Shown: one piece after another, positions 1 through 10,765 of the stretch
How the letters are laid out: every line of letters starts with the position of its first letter
Position numbering within the stretch: the first letter of the stretch is position 1
Assembly (NCBI RefSeq): GCF_027595985.1
Contig: NC_073312.1
Coordinates: 8,828,183 to 8,892,182 of the forward strand
DNA length: 64,000 bases
Origin: Sorex araneus
Lineage: Eukaryota; Chordata; Mammalia; Eulipotyphla; Soricidae
Reading direction: 5' to 3'
Translations under genes and position numbers: made by a program
Notes under the pieces: generated by a model
What the model was told of the DNA's origin: nothing
Database searches by the model: none
What the model saw: only the letters and a program-made list of their open reading frames with translations

Positions 1-90
1 CAGCACCCCATATTGTCCTGTGAACTCCCCTGGAGTGCTCCCTTGGTGGAGAGCCAGGAGTAAGCCCCCAAACAAACAAACAAAAGCCCC
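1..90 (+). mobile_element. short SINE, 3' half, cut by window start
   Basis: Reads CAGCACCCCATAT, then GAGCCAGGAGTAAGCCCCC and an A-rich tail, the last half of the short tRNA-derived SINE. The tRNA-like head lies outside the window. Confidence 0.8.
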
Positions 91-117
91 TGCTTTATAA
101 GAAGTTTTCTTTCTTGG

Positions 118-149
<32 letters not shown>

Positions 150-150
150 T
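118..150. repeat. (TTA)n microsatellite
   Basis: About ten TTA units. They sit on the T-rich side of the antisense SINE that follows, so probably arose from its A tail. Confidence 0.9.
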
Positions 151-312
151 CACCACACCCAGTAGTGCGCAGGGCCTCTTCCTGGCTCTGCACTCACGGA
201 TCACGCCTGGCGTGTCTCAGGGGGACCCTCTGCATGCCCGGGCTCTACTCCAGGTCAGCCGTGTGCAAGGCAGGCACCTCCCTTCTGTTGTTGCAGTCTC
301 TCCCTGCCTCCT
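151..312 (-). mobile_element. short SINE, antisense, diverged
   Basis: CACACCCAG..GCAGGG, CTGGCTCTGCACTCACGGATCAC and GGTCAGCCGTGTGCAAGGCAG follow the antisense consensus with many changes. Confidence 0.8.
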
Positions 313-362
313 CCTTTGCAAGGCTGCACAGAGAAGTTCAGTACGGCATAAGGAGATAGTTG

Positions 363-475
363 AGTGGGCTGGAGCATATGCTATGCACGCAGGACAGGGC
401 CCCCCGGTGTCCCCCAGCACTGAGCCAGGAGTAACCACTGAGCACTGCCAGCTGTGACCCAACTCTCCTCCCCTG
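363..475 (+). mobile_element. short SINE, sense, internally shortened
   Basis: Begins GGGCTGGAGCATATGC and ends GCACTGCCAGCTGTGACCCA. Part of the middle, including the B box, is missing. Confidence 0.75.
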
Positions 476-790
476 CCCCGCGCCAATGAAGGTGAAATAC
501 AAGTAGAACCTAAGCAACAGCCACTGCACCACTGACAAGAAAGGCTCCTTACGTCATATCCCATTTTCCTTCACCGCAACGGAGCCCAAACCCCTCGCAA
601 CCGTCCTGCCCCATCCCTTCTCTCTCCTCCGCACCCAGGGCACTGCCAAGGGGTGCTGGAGGGGCTGCCCATGCGTCTTCCCCTCAGGAGCACAGGTGGC
701 CCGCAGCAACGAGCATTTTTAGAAAGAAAAATGGTGTTGGTGTTATATATGTCATTTATGACCTTGCTTTTTTCCTCCAACATTTTGCTT
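476..790. other. single-copy stretch, nothing recognised
   Basis: Mixed-composition DNA. ORFs here are short, and I see no repeat family or conserved signal. Confidence 0.5.
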
Positions 791-819
791 TGAAATCGAT
801 GTTGACGAGTATGACACAG

Positions 820-821
<2 letters not shown>

Positions 822-857
<36 letters not shown>
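822..857. repeat. (CA)n microsatellite
   Basis: Uninterrupted run of about 18 CA units. Confidence 0.95.
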
Positions 858-858
<1 letters not shown>

Positions 859-1080
859 TCATCTTTCCAAGAGTGTCTGAGGGCTTCTATTTTGCCACAT
901 ATCTACCAGCATTGCTTATTTCCATTTTTTTTTGACATATGCCTTTCTCACAGGCATGCGATGATATCTAATTGTTTAGATTTCTGTTTCCCTGAGAATA
1001 AGTGACCCTGAAGCCCTTCTTCATATGCCTACTAGCCATCCATATAACTCACTGGAAGAAGTGTCTTCATTTCGTAAGGA
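858..1080 (-). mobile_element. ancient L1 ORF2/3' region fragment, antisense
   Basis: Decayed match to the familiar antisense L1 text, including TTTCTGTTTCCCTGAGAATAAGTGA, CTACTAGCCATCCATATAAC and GAAGAAGTGTCTTCATTTCG. Many substitutions indicate an old mammal-wide copy. Confidence 0.55.
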
Positions 1081-1117
1081 GGGACCTTTCATACTGACTT
1101 AAAATAAAAAAGCCTAA

Positions 1118-1275
1118 CTCAGGCTCAGAGAAACAGTACAGTATGTAAGGCACTTGCCTTGTAAGTAGCTGACCCATGTTCAATCCCTGGCATGGCATAT
1201 GGAGCTTACAAGGATCCCTACCAAAGCACAGAATTAAGAGTAAGTCCTAAACAAGCCAGTGTTTCCCTGTCCCCC
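1118..1275 (+). mobile_element. short SINE, sense, old
   Basis: CAGAGAAACAGTACAGTATG, GGCACTTGCCTTGTAAG, TTCAATCCCTGG and a decayed end follow SINE order. Strongly diverged. Confidence 0.7.
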
Positions 1276-1648
1276 CTAATCTTACTCTCTGAAATATACA
1301 ATATCCCAACTCCGTATGAATCCCAGAACAGTATTTCAAACTGCATAAAGCAAACGCAACCTATGTAAAGGGAGAAACAGACAAACATACTATCACAGTA
1401 GGAAATGCTATCACAACTCACAGTAACAGAATAATCAATAGAACAGGTAAACAAAGGATATGGATGATTTGGACAAAAGTGGCAGCTTACTTGGGTTAGA
1501 TGACATTTTTAGAATCTTCTACTCAATAACATCAACACATCTTCTTGCTGCAAAGGAAACATTCATTCACCAGGATAGGCCATTTGCTCTACTGAAAAAT
1601 GAGTCTTAAAGATCAAAGGTGGTTCAAATCCTATGGAAATCGTAAAAA
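1276..1648. other. A/T-rich single-copy stretch
   Basis: No gene or recognisable repeat seen. Confidence 0.45.
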
Positions 1649-1805
1649 AAGGGGCTGGAGCAATAGTACAGTGGATACAATGCTTGTCCTGCACACAGCT
1701 GACCCAGGTCCAGGTTCTATCCCTGGAACCCTATACAGTCCCTTGAGCCTTGCCAGGAGTTGTCCCTGAGCACAGCTGGGTGTGACCAAATCCCCCACCC
1801 CCATC
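1649..1805 (+). mobile_element. short SINE, sense
   Basis: Head GGGGCTGGAGCAATAGTACAG, B-box-like GGTTCTATCCCTGG, end CACAGCTGGGTGTGACC followed by a C-rich tail. Confidence 0.9.
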
Positions 1806-1846
1806 ATAAAGAATGCTCCCTAGGATCTGGAAAAATATTCCAAAGG

Positions 1847-1916
1847 GCTGGAGTTAATCTTGGCATGCCAAAAGCACCACCTGGCTGGGAAGCACCTCCT
1901 CAAAAAAAAAAAAAAG
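1847..1916 (+). mobile_element. possible SINE remnant with A tail
   Basis: GGGCTGGAGTTAATCTTGGC followed 50 bp later by A13. Only the head and tail resemble the SINE. Confidence 0.35.
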
Positions 1917-1989
1917 ACATTTCCTAACTGAAATGCAACTGTAATTAATATTAAAAAACAAGAGTATCTCCAAATAGCTGGAAATTTGA

Positions 1990-2085
1990 TGTCACATTTT
2001 TATTTGTTATGGTGCCAGGGGTCAAACTGGAGTCTCGTACAGGCAAAGCACGAATCCTACAATGAATGAGCCCCACTTTTTTAAA
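1990..2085 (-). mobile_element. partial short SINE, antisense
   Basis: ATGGTGCCAGGGGTCAAACTGG and TACAGGCAAAGCACGAATCCTAC resemble the antisense B-box half. Old. Confidence 0.45.
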
Positions 2086-2555
2086 TGTTCAATGAATGAA
2101 CATCTAACTTATGAGAGTTAAATGTTCCCTTTAATTCTCAAAAGTCAAGTGACGAAATGTTTCTGATCTGCCCAAGACTGACCTGGTTCCTTTTCCCAAG
2201 AAATGTCTTAGACTGGGCAAACTGGGATAACTGATCACCCCATGAAATGTGTTGGTTCACACTGAGGTCACATTAGGTACAGAACCTGTTTTTAAAAATG
2301 TGTTAAAGTGTAATTGACAAAAATATCTATAAACTATAAATTGATGCCTTGCCGACAAATACTTGTTATGAAATAATCGCAATCAAGTTAATCTTTGTAC
2401 CATGACATGTTTATGATAAACTTTCATGTGTTCAGAGTGAGAGTACTTTATACCTTAGTAAGTTTCAAGGATATAATGGTGTTGTTCATTATACTCACCA
2501 CGGTGTTCTGAAATATCCAGAACTTAATCAACTTTTCTTGAGGGGACAAGGGTAG

Positions 2556-2710
2556 AATGTCACACCTGGCGATGCTCAGGGATTACTCCTGGCTCTGAAC
2601 TCATGAATACTCCTGACACTGCTCAGGGGACCATATAGGATGCTGGGGATAGAACCTGATTGGCTGCATGCAAGGCAAGCACCTTGCCTGCTGTACTATC
2701 TCTGGAACCC
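2556..2710 (-). mobile_element. short SINE, antisense, inside old L1
   Basis: GTCACACCTGGCGATGCTCAGG through GCAAGGCAAGCACCTTGCC and TACTATCTCTGGAACCCC. Its insertion splits the old L1 3' region. Confidence 0.9.
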
Positions 2711-3779
2711 CTTAATCACCTTTCAACTTAAAGTTGGGCCCCTTTGGTCAACATCTGCTCATTTTCCCTAGCTCAGCCACAGTCACCACCATTTTACTCT
2801 CTGCTTCTATAATTTGACGGTTTTAGATTCCATCTATAAGTGAGATTGTGTGGAGTTTGCATTTCTGTAACTGGCTTACTAGCACAAGGCTGTACCGGTT
2901 AAACCATGCTGAGCTTTTTCTTTTTATGATGAACGTAACCTGCTCTATAGGTATGTATAATTACATTTTAAAAATTCATTCATCAATTGATGCACTCTTA
3001 GGGTGCTTCCATATCTTGGCTATTGTGACTAATACTGCAGTGGACATGGGACTGAGGATATCTCTTTGAGTTCCTGGTTTCGTTTCCTTTTGATATATAC
3101 CCAGATGTAGAACTGCTGTAACAAGATGTAGTTCTATTTTTAGTTTTTTGGGAGAAATTTCCATAATGGATGTATTAATTCCCACTAGTGCCTGTTCTTA
3201 TCAATAACTATTATTTATGATTTTAGTTATTTCAACAGGTATGGGAGAATGTCTCACTGTGGTTTTGATTTGTATTTCCCTGAAGATTACATGATACTTT
3301 GCATGTTTTCATGTATTTACTGGCCATTTGTATATCTTCTTTTGAGAAGACTCTATCAAGATTCCTTGTCCATTTTAGAACTAAGTTATTGAATTCTTTT
3401 GCTATACAAATTTACAAATTCCTTCAACATTTTGGATATTAACTGTTCATAAGATTTATGACTTGCAAATATCTTCTTCCACTCCATGGGTTGCCTTTTC
3501 ACTCTATTGATTTTGTTCCTTTGTCGTGCAGAAACTGTTTAGTGTGACGCAATCCCATTAATCTATTTTTGCTTTTGTTACTGCTCTTTTGGTATCAGAG
3601 CACAAAAAAATCACCCAGACGAAGATCAAGTAGCTCCTACCTTGCGTTTCCTTATAGCAGTTTGATTATTTCAGGTAAATGACTGCCTTTAATCGACTTT
3701 AGTTTGATTTTCATATGGTATGAAATAGAGGTTTAATTTTATTCCTTTGCATATTTTTCTCAGAATAATTTACTTTTTT

Positions 3780-3950
3780 CTTTGTTTTGGGGCCCAGCTG
3801 GTGATGCTCAGAGCTTACTCCTGGCTCTGTGCTCAGGGATCACTCCTGGGAGTATTTGGGGGCCAATATGGGGTGATAGGGGCTGAGCTGGGGTTGGCTA
3901 GGTAAGGCAAGGCAAGCACTATCCCCCTGTACCAGCTCTCCAGCCCCTCC
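3780..3950 (-). mobile_element. short SINE, antisense, inside old L1
   Basis: TTTGGGGCCCAGCTGGTGATGC through TACCAGCTCTCCAGCCCC. Confidence 0.9.
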
Positions 3951-4013
3951 CAGCATAATCATGAAAATTATGCTCCTTTCTCCATTATGTATTCTTTTTC
4001 TTCTTATTATTTT

Positions 4014-4185
4014 TGCTTTTGTTTTTTTGGGTCACATCTGGTGATGTTGGTTTCTCCTGGCTTTGCACTCAGGAATTAATTACTCCTGGAGGTGCTCAGG
4101 GGACCATATGGGATGTTGGGAATCAGACCCTTGTCCTCATGCAAGGCAGCCGCCCTCCTGGCTCTATTATAGCTCTGGCCCCACC
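4014..4185 (-). mobile_element. short SINE, antisense, inside old L1
   Basis: TTTTTTTGGGTCACATCTGGTG through TATAGCTCTGGCCCCA. L1 text resumes directly after it. Confidence 0.9.
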
Positions 4186-4344
4186 GTTGTTTATTCTTGA
4201 TACCCATGTTGAAGAACAATTGATTGATGTTAGGGTTAATTTCTTGTTCCGTTGTTTTCTGCATCTGTTTTCATGTCTGTACCAGACTGTTTTGTTGAGG
4301 TTTTGCTCTTAACAGATTTCAGTGAAATAATGAAAAGATTTGGT

Positions 4345-4475
4345 TTGTAATTCAAGCTATTTATCAGCTCTGTGACCTTGGGCAAGTTACTGGTCCTCAC
4401 TTTGTCATATTCTAAGCAGAAGCTGATATTCCCTCCCTTGCAAGATGTGCAAGGGAAGTAAATAAAACGATCTTA
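4345..4475 (+). mobile_element. MIR (mammalian interspersed repeat), sense
   Basis: Contains the MIR core text CTCTGTGACCTTGGGCAAGT followed by a diverged end and AAGTAAATAAAACG. An ancient SINE shared by mammals. Confidence 0.75.
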
Positions 4476-4952
4476 CACACCGGTGTTTAGTCAACAGTGT
4501 CATGATTATTACATCAGTGTCTTAAGAACACTTCTTATTACAAAGCAAGAAGAGGTGCTGGGGATGGGTCATTAATCCTAATCTCACTTAGCATGATTGT
4601 GATGGTCCTCATGACAAAGAGCTAACATCCATGTGTGTGTGTTCACCAGGAACCTTTCACTACACTCGCTTCTTTCCATGCATTCACGGTGGTGAGTAAG
4701 TCCCAGAGAAGGACAAACCATCACCGGTCCTACCCTTCTCCCAGCCTCCCCTGCTGATGTTCAGGAATTACTGCTACCGCAGACAGGCCTGGACAGACAT
4801 TTCCACCACACCCGAGAAAGCCTGGGGGACCCAGGGACTGCTGTCACCTGCAAAAACCCTTTTCTGTTCCCCGTGGAGGTGCAGCTGTCAGCCAGCCGAG
4901 TCCCCAGGCCTCTCTGAGCGAGGGCCCTGATTCTCTGAGCTTCTTCTGCTCT
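4476..4952. other. single-copy stretch, nothing recognised
   Basis: No coding signal or repeat family seen. It ends at the left target duplication of the L1 at 4966. Confidence 0.45.
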
Positions 4953-4965
4953 AAAAAAGAAGGCA

Positions 4966-6007
4966 TATGAATTTTAAGATTGCTTGATCCGAGAGATGCA
5001 GATCAAAACAACCACAAGATACCACCTCACACCTCAGAGACTAGCGCACATCCAAAAGAACAAAAGCAACCGCTGTTGGAGAGGATGTGGGGAGAAAGGG
5101 ACCCTTCTACACTGCTGGTGGGAATGCCGACTGGTTCAGCCCTTCTGGAAAACAATATGGACGATTCTCAGAAAATTAGAAATTGAGCTCCCATTTGACC
5201 CAGCAATACCACTGCTGGGAATATATCCCAGAGAGGCAAAAAAGTATAATCGAAATGGCATCTGCACATGTATGTTCATCACAGCACTGTTTACAATAGC
5301 CAGAATCTGGAAAAAACCCGAATGCCCTAGAACGTTTGACTGGTTGAGGAAACTTTGGTACATCTATACAATGGAATACTATGCAGCTGTTAGAAAAAAG
5401 GAGGTCACAAATTTTTTATTTAAGTGGATCGGCATGAAAAGTTTCATGCTAAGTGAAATGAGTCAGAAAGAGAGAGACAGACATAGAAAGATTGCACTCA
5501 TCTATGGCATATAGAATAACAGAGTGGGAGACTAACACCCAAGAATTGTAGAAACAACTACCAGGAGGTTGACTCCATGGCTTGGAGGCTGGCCTCACAT
5601 TCTGGGGAAAGGGCAACTCAGAGAAGGGATCACCAACTATAATGTAGTCGAAGGCCATGTGGGAGAAGGGAGTTGCGGGCTGAATGAGGGCTAGAGACTG
5701 AGCACAGTGGCCACTCAACACCTTTATTGCAAACCACAACAGCTAATTAGAGAGAGAGAACAGAAGGGAATGCCCTGCCACAGTGACAGGGTGGGGTGGG
5801 GGGAGATGGGATTGGGGAGGATGGGAGGGATGCTGGGTTTACTGGTGGTGGAGTATGGGCACTGGTGAAGGGATGGGTTCCCGAACTTTGTATGAGGGAA
5901 GCATAAGCACAAATGTGTATAAATCCGTAACTGTACCCTCATGGTGATTCATTAATTAAAAATAAATAAACTTATTATAAAAAATATTTTAAAAAAATAA
6001 AATAAAT
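4966..6007 (+). mobile_element. young 5'-truncated L1, sense, with 13-bp TSD
   Basis: A 1042-bp L1 3' end: ORF2 C-terminus (4984-5514), 3' UTR with a GTGGGGTGGGGGGAGATGGG-type G-rich part, ACTGGTGAAGGGATGGG, CATGGTGATTCATTAATTAA and an A-rich tail. It is bounded by perfect copies of AAAAAAGAAGGCA at 4953-4965 and 6008-6020, the signature of target-primed reverse transcription. About 20 bp at the 5' junction (TATGAATTTTAAGATTGC) do not look like L1 and may be filler. This copy is the best key in the window to the other 3' fragments. Confidence 0.95.
4984..5514 (+). pseudogene. L1 ORF2p C-terminal fragment
   Basis: An open frame of 176 codons and a stop. It encodes the C-terminal zinc-knuckle region of the L1 endonuclease/reverse transcriptase: [20 protein letters not shown] near residues 29-48, then [21 protein letters not shown] and the C-terminal tail. 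Full-length ORF2p is about 1,270 residues; endonuclease and RT domains are absent and the frame has no ATG start. No internal stops, so a recent insertion, but not a working gene. Confidence 0.93.
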
Positions 6008-6357
6008 AAAAAAGAAGGCAGACACGCAGGCCGCTGACTTCTGGCTGGCTGGCTCCTTCCTGTTTCCTTCATCTCAGGCTTTTCAATACTGTTCAGTTGG
6101 CCAATGGCCAGTGTTGGCCCCCTGAAGGCAATCTGATTTGTAGACAGCACTTCCTGTTGGGGGGAGGGGGGCAGAAAGGCATGTGAGGAGAAGCACATGT
6201 GAGGTCAGGCTGACCTGAGGAGGAGAAGGAGGAGGAGGAGGCTTCCTGGGTGCGGGGATCTCTCATTTCCCACTTGTATTTCATCACTGGAGAGGCAGCT
6301 GTACGAAACACAGCACTTGCATCTGTGTTTAAAAATTTGCCTTTAAAAATTTGATTG

Positions 6358-6537
6358 GGGCCGGAGCACAGCGGGTAGGGCATTTGCCTTGCACTCGGCC
6401 GACCCGGGTTCGATCCCCGGCATCCCATATGGTCCCCCAAGCACTGCCAGGAGTAATTCCTGAGTGCAAAGCCAGGAGTAACCCCTGAGCATCGCTGGGT
6501 GTGACCCAAAAAGCAAAAAATAAAATAAAATAAAAAT
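6358..6537 (+). mobile_element. short SINE, sense, young, TSD
   Basis: Near-consensus copy from GGGGCCGGAGCACAGCGGG to GTGTGACCCAAAAAGC plus a TAAAA-rich tail. Flanked by AAAAATTTGATTG at 6345-6357 and 6538-6550. Confidence 0.96.
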
Positions 6538-6742
6538 AAAAATTTGATTGCCCCATGCTTTTCTGGATGATAAAAATGCTTCTGTGAGGATTTGGCTGAT
6601 GCCCAGGGCTCAGATGCTCTAGCTTATACCCTAGGGCCACATGCTTTATCTTCCTTCTGCTCAAGGAAACCATCAGCGTTGCTAACCTACCCCATGGCAT
6701 CTCCACCTGGTTGGATGTCAACCCCTCAAACACAATATGCTG

Positions 6743-6888
6743 TGGGGCCAAGAGATAGTACAGCGAGGAGCTGCTGGCCTTGCCTGCAGCTGACCCTGGT
6801 TCAATCCCTGGCACCACATATATTCCCCAGAGCACTGCCGGGCACAGCTCAGAGCCCTGAGCATTGTCAAGTGTGCCTCAAAAAACAA
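6743..6888 (+). mobile_element. short SINE, sense, diverged
   Basis: GGGGCCAAGAGATAGTACAGC, GGTTCAATCCCTGGC, GTCAAGTGTGCCTCAAAAAA. Confidence 0.85.
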
Positions 6889-7285
6889 ACCAAACCAACA
6901 AAAATCAAAAAGCGTCCTCCACAGTGGAACGGTCATCCTCCTAAGCTGGCTTCTGTTCCCACAACTCAAGCGAGAATCCTGGAATCTGCATCCTGGATGC
7001 TGACCTAAGACAAAAAGCCACCAGTTACTCCACCAACCAAAGGATTTACGTGGGGACAAGAAGGAAACCTGAAAAGTGTAGTCTCATGGCGAGACACACA
7101 TGTACTTTACTCCCCCTAAACCCATACCCCTGGTTGGCACTGTGGGGTGCGGGGGAAGATGCTTCCTCTCTCCTGTTCCCGGGATAGGAGGAAGCAATGT
7201 CATATACTGTCAGAGCTACAAAGCATAGGGGGTCCTAGAGTTCGTTGAGCCCATGTACCTAGGACTCTCTTTTAGTTTTCTGGTA
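6889..7285. other. single-copy stretch, nothing recognised
   Basis: No gene signal or repeat family seen. Confidence 0.45.
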
Positions 7286-7289
7286 TCTT

Positions 7290-7456
7290 TTTGTTTATTA
7301 TTTGGGGGGAGGGGGACACGCATTACAGCTCAGAGCTCACTCCTGGCCCTGTGCTCAGGGATCACTCCTGGTGCTGCTCAGGGGACCATATGTGGTGCTG
7401 GAGGTGGAAACCAGGCCGGCTGCTTGCTCGGCATTGTGCTATCTCTCTGGCGCTGG
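7290..7456 (-). mobile_element. short SINE, antisense
   Basis: CACTCCTGGCCCTGTGCTCAGG, CAGGGGACCATATGTGGTGC and GTGCTATCTCTCTGGCGC. Confidence 0.88.
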
Positions 7457-7758
7457 TACGAGGGGTCTTTGTAGTGATACTAGGATCAAAAAGCACGGAG
7501 ATTTGCTTTGAAACAGAGATGCCATAACGTGTCTCTGCCTTTTGCGACTCAGTTTTGCAGGGCATAGTGCAAAGTGGTGTCTGAAGATAAATCCAGAATG
7601 ATGCTTGTTCTGCAATCCTCTGTGTAGTTTTTAAAAAATTTTTTTACTGGAAGTATGTATAATTCACTGCAGACTAATTGATACAGCAAAACCCCACAAA
7701 CTCACTGGCTTAGTACAGTAAAAGATTGCTTCTTGCTTTTGTGGTTAAGTAATAACCA
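7457..7758. other. single-copy stretch, nothing recognised
   Basis: No gene signal. A/T-rich toward its end. Confidence 0.4.
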
Positions 7759-7890
7759 TTGGGGCCAGAGGATAAGGCAATTGCCTTACATGTGGCTGAC
7801 CCAGTTTGATCCATGGCACCTGATGTGGTTCTTGAGCCCACTCAGCAGTGATCCTCGGAGCACTAACCCAGAGTGTAGCTCAAGAACGAA
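7759..7890 (+). mobile_element. short SINE, sense, diverged
   Basis: GGGGCCAGAGGATAAGGCAATT, TTTGATCCATGGCACC and GTGATCCTCGGAGCACTAAC. Confidence 0.7.
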
Positions 7891-8029
7891 AACAAGTGAT
7901 CTTTGGAATCTAAGTGGTAGAATTTGATCCCCTTGGCATTGTCACTTAGGGATTCTGGTTTCTTTCATGACGTGGCTCTTTATACTTTGTCCTTATCTAA
8001 GTCTTATATTTTTTGCATTGGGTAGTGGT

Positions 8030-8233
8030 CACTGTCACTGTCATCCCATTGCTCATCGATTTGCTCGAGCAGGCACCAGTAACGTCTCCATTGTGAGACT
8101 TGTTGTTACTGTTTTTGGCATATCGAATATGCCATAGGTAGCTTGATAGGCTCTCCGAGAGGGATGGAGAAATCGAACCCGGGTCCACCGCGTGCAAGGC
8201 AAACGCCCTACCGGCCGTACTGTCGCTCCAGCC
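8030..8233 (-). mobile_element. RTE-tailed SINE, antisense, TSD
   Basis: From the left: CACTGTCATCCCATTGCTC tail, CCAGTAACGTCTCCATTG, GTTACTGTTTTTGGCATATC, then AATCGAACCCGGG and the tRNA-like head ending CTGTCGCTCCAG. Imperfect TSD TGGGTAGTGGT / TGGGTGGTGGT at 8019 and 8234. Confidence 0.93.
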
Positions 8234-8244
8234 TGGGTGGTGGT

Positions 8245-9045
8245 AAGGAAAAGAAAGATCAGAAGCCAGACAGGGAAGTGGTCAATAAGTCCCTCCCCTT
8301 TCTATTGACCAGTATTTAGCCACATGACCTAGCTGTATGGAAGCCTGGGAAATGCAGTTCATCCTGTTTTACTGAGAAAAAGGAAATGAGTTTGGTGACC
8401 ACTGAACCATCTCTGTGACAGCACATTTCTCAGATACATTTCTATTTTAAGTTGATTATATATGTGTGTGTGTGTGTGTGTGTGTACACATACCTATGTC
8501 TTGTTAGTTGTGAGACAACATTGTTATTTTATCCCTCTGAGAAACTACTTAGAATGCTAGTTTCTACCAGTGATTTAAAAAAAAATTAGCAAAACTTAAG
8601 AAAAAATGAGAGAATAAATTGGTTGTGATATCATGGAAATATTTTGATCTCTGGGCACAGTTTCTGGCACAGAGCCCCTAAAGTCTCACATCAGTGGCAA
8701 CAACTATCCTTTTCTGTAATGTTTAATATTTATTTTCATTTCTTTCTATTCTGAGATAGTTCCAGAATAAGTAGGTAAAATAAAGGTTTTGTGTTATTCA
8801 TTATAATCTTCTTTTCAACCACACTTGAATTGACGTTAATGAGGTGACTTTGGAAAGCTGGAGAAACCCACCTGTAGAGAGGCCTAACTTTCAGCCCCTT
8901 AGCCCACCTTCTCAGAGGATGAAGATGGACTCACTCACCAGAGGTCAAAGATTTAACCCATGTTGCTTATATCATAGAGTTTCCATGAGAATCTGGGCCA
9001 TGGGGGCAGACTCCACATCTTTCCTTATTTTTGCCCCTGGCTGTT
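8245..9045. other. single-copy stretch with (TG)n
   Basis: A TG run at about 8461-8486. Otherwise nothing recognised. Confidence 0.45.
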
Positions 9046-9058
9046 CCATGTTATAGTA

Positions 9059-9729
9059 TCACTGTATCACTGTCATTCTGTTGATCATTGATTTGCTTGA
9101 GGGGGCACCAGTAATATCTCCATTTGTCCCAGCCCTGAGATTTTAGCAGCCTCTCTTTACTAGTTCTTCCCAGCCGTGCCACATTGGAGGCTCTTTTAAG
9201 GGTAAGGGGAATAAGACCCATCATTGTTACTGTATTTGGCACATCGAATACACCACAGAGAGCTTGCCAGGTTCTGCCATGTGGGCAGGATGCTCTCAGT
9301 ATCTTGCCAAGTTCTCCAAGAGGGAGAACAAGGCTATAAGAGGTCTCATGGCCTCAAATGCAGCCATGCTTTGTTTTATAGTCTCTGGATCTTGGCTGTT
9401 GATGGGATTACACAGTGCTGGGGGCAGTTTGTGGGTATGGCTGCCAAGCTACTAGAAAATGGGGGATCTGGGTGGAGGAGGCCCAGTCCTGATTTGTGCA
9501 AGCTTGGAGATCTCAGCCCTGGGTCCCGCACACCTGGGTTCCTCTGCCGGTTCCTTCATGGGTGAGGTTCATCCAAGCGTGTGGAGAGTGGCCTTGAGCA
9601 TGGTTGTGGCTAGGTTCTGGAGGTCTTTGGCTGCTGGGGCTCTGCTCAGGGTGGGGAGGGAAACTCAACCCGCCCCCCCCTTGAGGGTTCCCCGGTGAAG
9701 ACAGCCAGGCGCGGGGGCAAGAGACTCTG
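9059..9729 (-). mobile_element. non-autonomous RTE-related retroposon, antisense, 13-bp TSD
   Basis: 671 bp bounded by CCATGTTATAGTA at 9046-9058 and 9730-9742. Read from its 3' end (left) it has a TATCACTG-type repeat tail, the conserved 3' block (GATTTGCTTGAGGGGGCACC, CAGTAATATCTCCATTTGTC) also at the end of the RTE LINE at 60340, a unique middle, the GGCACATCGAATACACCACAG block shared with RTE-tailed SINEs, and about 390 bp at the 5' end not seen elsewhere in the window. No tRNA-like head and no long ORF in sense. I infer an internally deleted RTE derivative or a separate parasite of the RTE machinery. Confidence 0.8.
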
Positions 9730-9742
9730 CCATGTTATAGTA

Positions 9743-10210
9743 GACCCACAAAATAGTACTTTTTATAATACTCCTACACGTTAGTAAATGAAACACTTTT
9801 TATGAGTTTGGTGATTTGCTCTACCAAGTTCTCAAACTCAAGGAGGGTCCCTGGGACAGGTGAATCCCTGGACCCGAGTCTTGTGTTTGAAGGAGGGGGT
9901 CAGCCCTATGGCTCTGAGCACTGTCCCCAGAAGTGTCCGAAGGAACTGACTTTAATCATTGTCCCCCTTGCTTGTGTCAGAGACTTGCTTGGCCTGGGAG
10001 AATCTACGCTCCAACTTGCAGAACTAAGTTGGTAGAAGCCGAGCGTGAGAACGGGGAGAAACTGCTCAGAAGAGGAAGCGAATGTGGAGCTCAAGGGAAA
10101 ACAAGTGGAGGCAGGAGAGGGGGGTTTGGAACAGAACACGAAGAGTTTGTCTCTTTGTCTCTCCCTTTTATTTTCCCCTTGAGTGAAGTACATGAAACCA
10201 TTTTCCTCCC
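9743..10210. other. single-copy stretch, nothing recognised
   Basis: No repeat or coding signal seen. Frames of 77-95 codons occur but lack supporting features. Confidence 0.4.
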
Positions 10211-10214
10211 TTAG

Positions 10215-10372
10215 TTACATTCAATGGTACCCAGAGTTTATTCCTGGCTCAGTGCTCAGGGATCACTCCTGTTGGTGCCTGGGGACCACATGAAGGGCTG
10301 GGGGGATTGAGCCTGAGTTGACTGTGTGCAAAGTAACCACCGTACCCTCTAGATTCACTCTCCAGTGCCTCA
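10215..10372 (-). mobile_element. short SINE, antisense, old
   Basis: GGTACCCAGAGTTTATTCC, GGCTCAGTGCTCAGGGATCAC, ATTCACTCTCCAGTGCC. Confidence 0.8.
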
Positions 10373-10599
10373 CAACCATTTTTTTTTTTTTTATGACACT
10401 GGGTGATCTGTCCCTCAGAATTCTTTGGTGTTTTCCTGGGAGAGGCTCAGGTTTGAGAAAAAGCAAAATCTTCCAAGTTAGAGATTTACTTGGCTTCTGA
10501 AATGGTCTGTGAGTCTGGCAGCATCCCACCCTACCTCAAATCAAAAAGGGGCTGTAAGGAGTAACACTAAGTGGAAAAGTGAGAGGCAGAATGAGGGCG

Positions 10600-10765
10600 G
10601 GAAGGTGACAGTACAGTGGACAGGGCATTGGCCTTGTGCAAGTCCCTTCTGGGTTCGATCCTTGGCATCATATAGAATTACCTAAGCCCCTCCAGGAGTG
10701 ATCCCTGAGCACAGAGCCAGGAATAAATCCTGAACCCTGTTGGGTGGGACCCAACCACCCCTCAC
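10600..10765 (+). mobile_element. short SINE, sense
   Basis: GGTGACAGTACAGTGGACAGG, GGGTTCGATCCTTGGCATC, TGTTGGGTGGGACCCAACC. Confidence 0.85.

Larger units (their letters stand above)
2290..4320 (-). mobile_element. ancient L1 (ORF2 C-terminal part and 3' region), antisense, split by three SINEs
   Basis: Read antisense this follows the old mammalian L1 3' region: CTATAATTTGACGGTTTTAG, ATATCTTGGCTATTGTGACTAA, GATATATACCCAGATGTAGAA, GTGGTTTTGATTTGTATTTC, TACTGGCCATTTGTATATC, and beyond 4183 the segment containing TGATACCCATGTTGAAGAAC. Three antisense short SINEs interrupt it at about 2556, 3780 and 4014. Many stops and indels show it is long dead. The same reading explains short ORFs near 2848-3185. 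Confidence 0.8.

Noticed and set aside
6358-6537. tRNA gene suggested by A/B-box-like GGTTCGATTCC sequences
   Set aside because: These boxes belong to SINE heads; no copy shows a complete cloverleaf with an acceptor stem.
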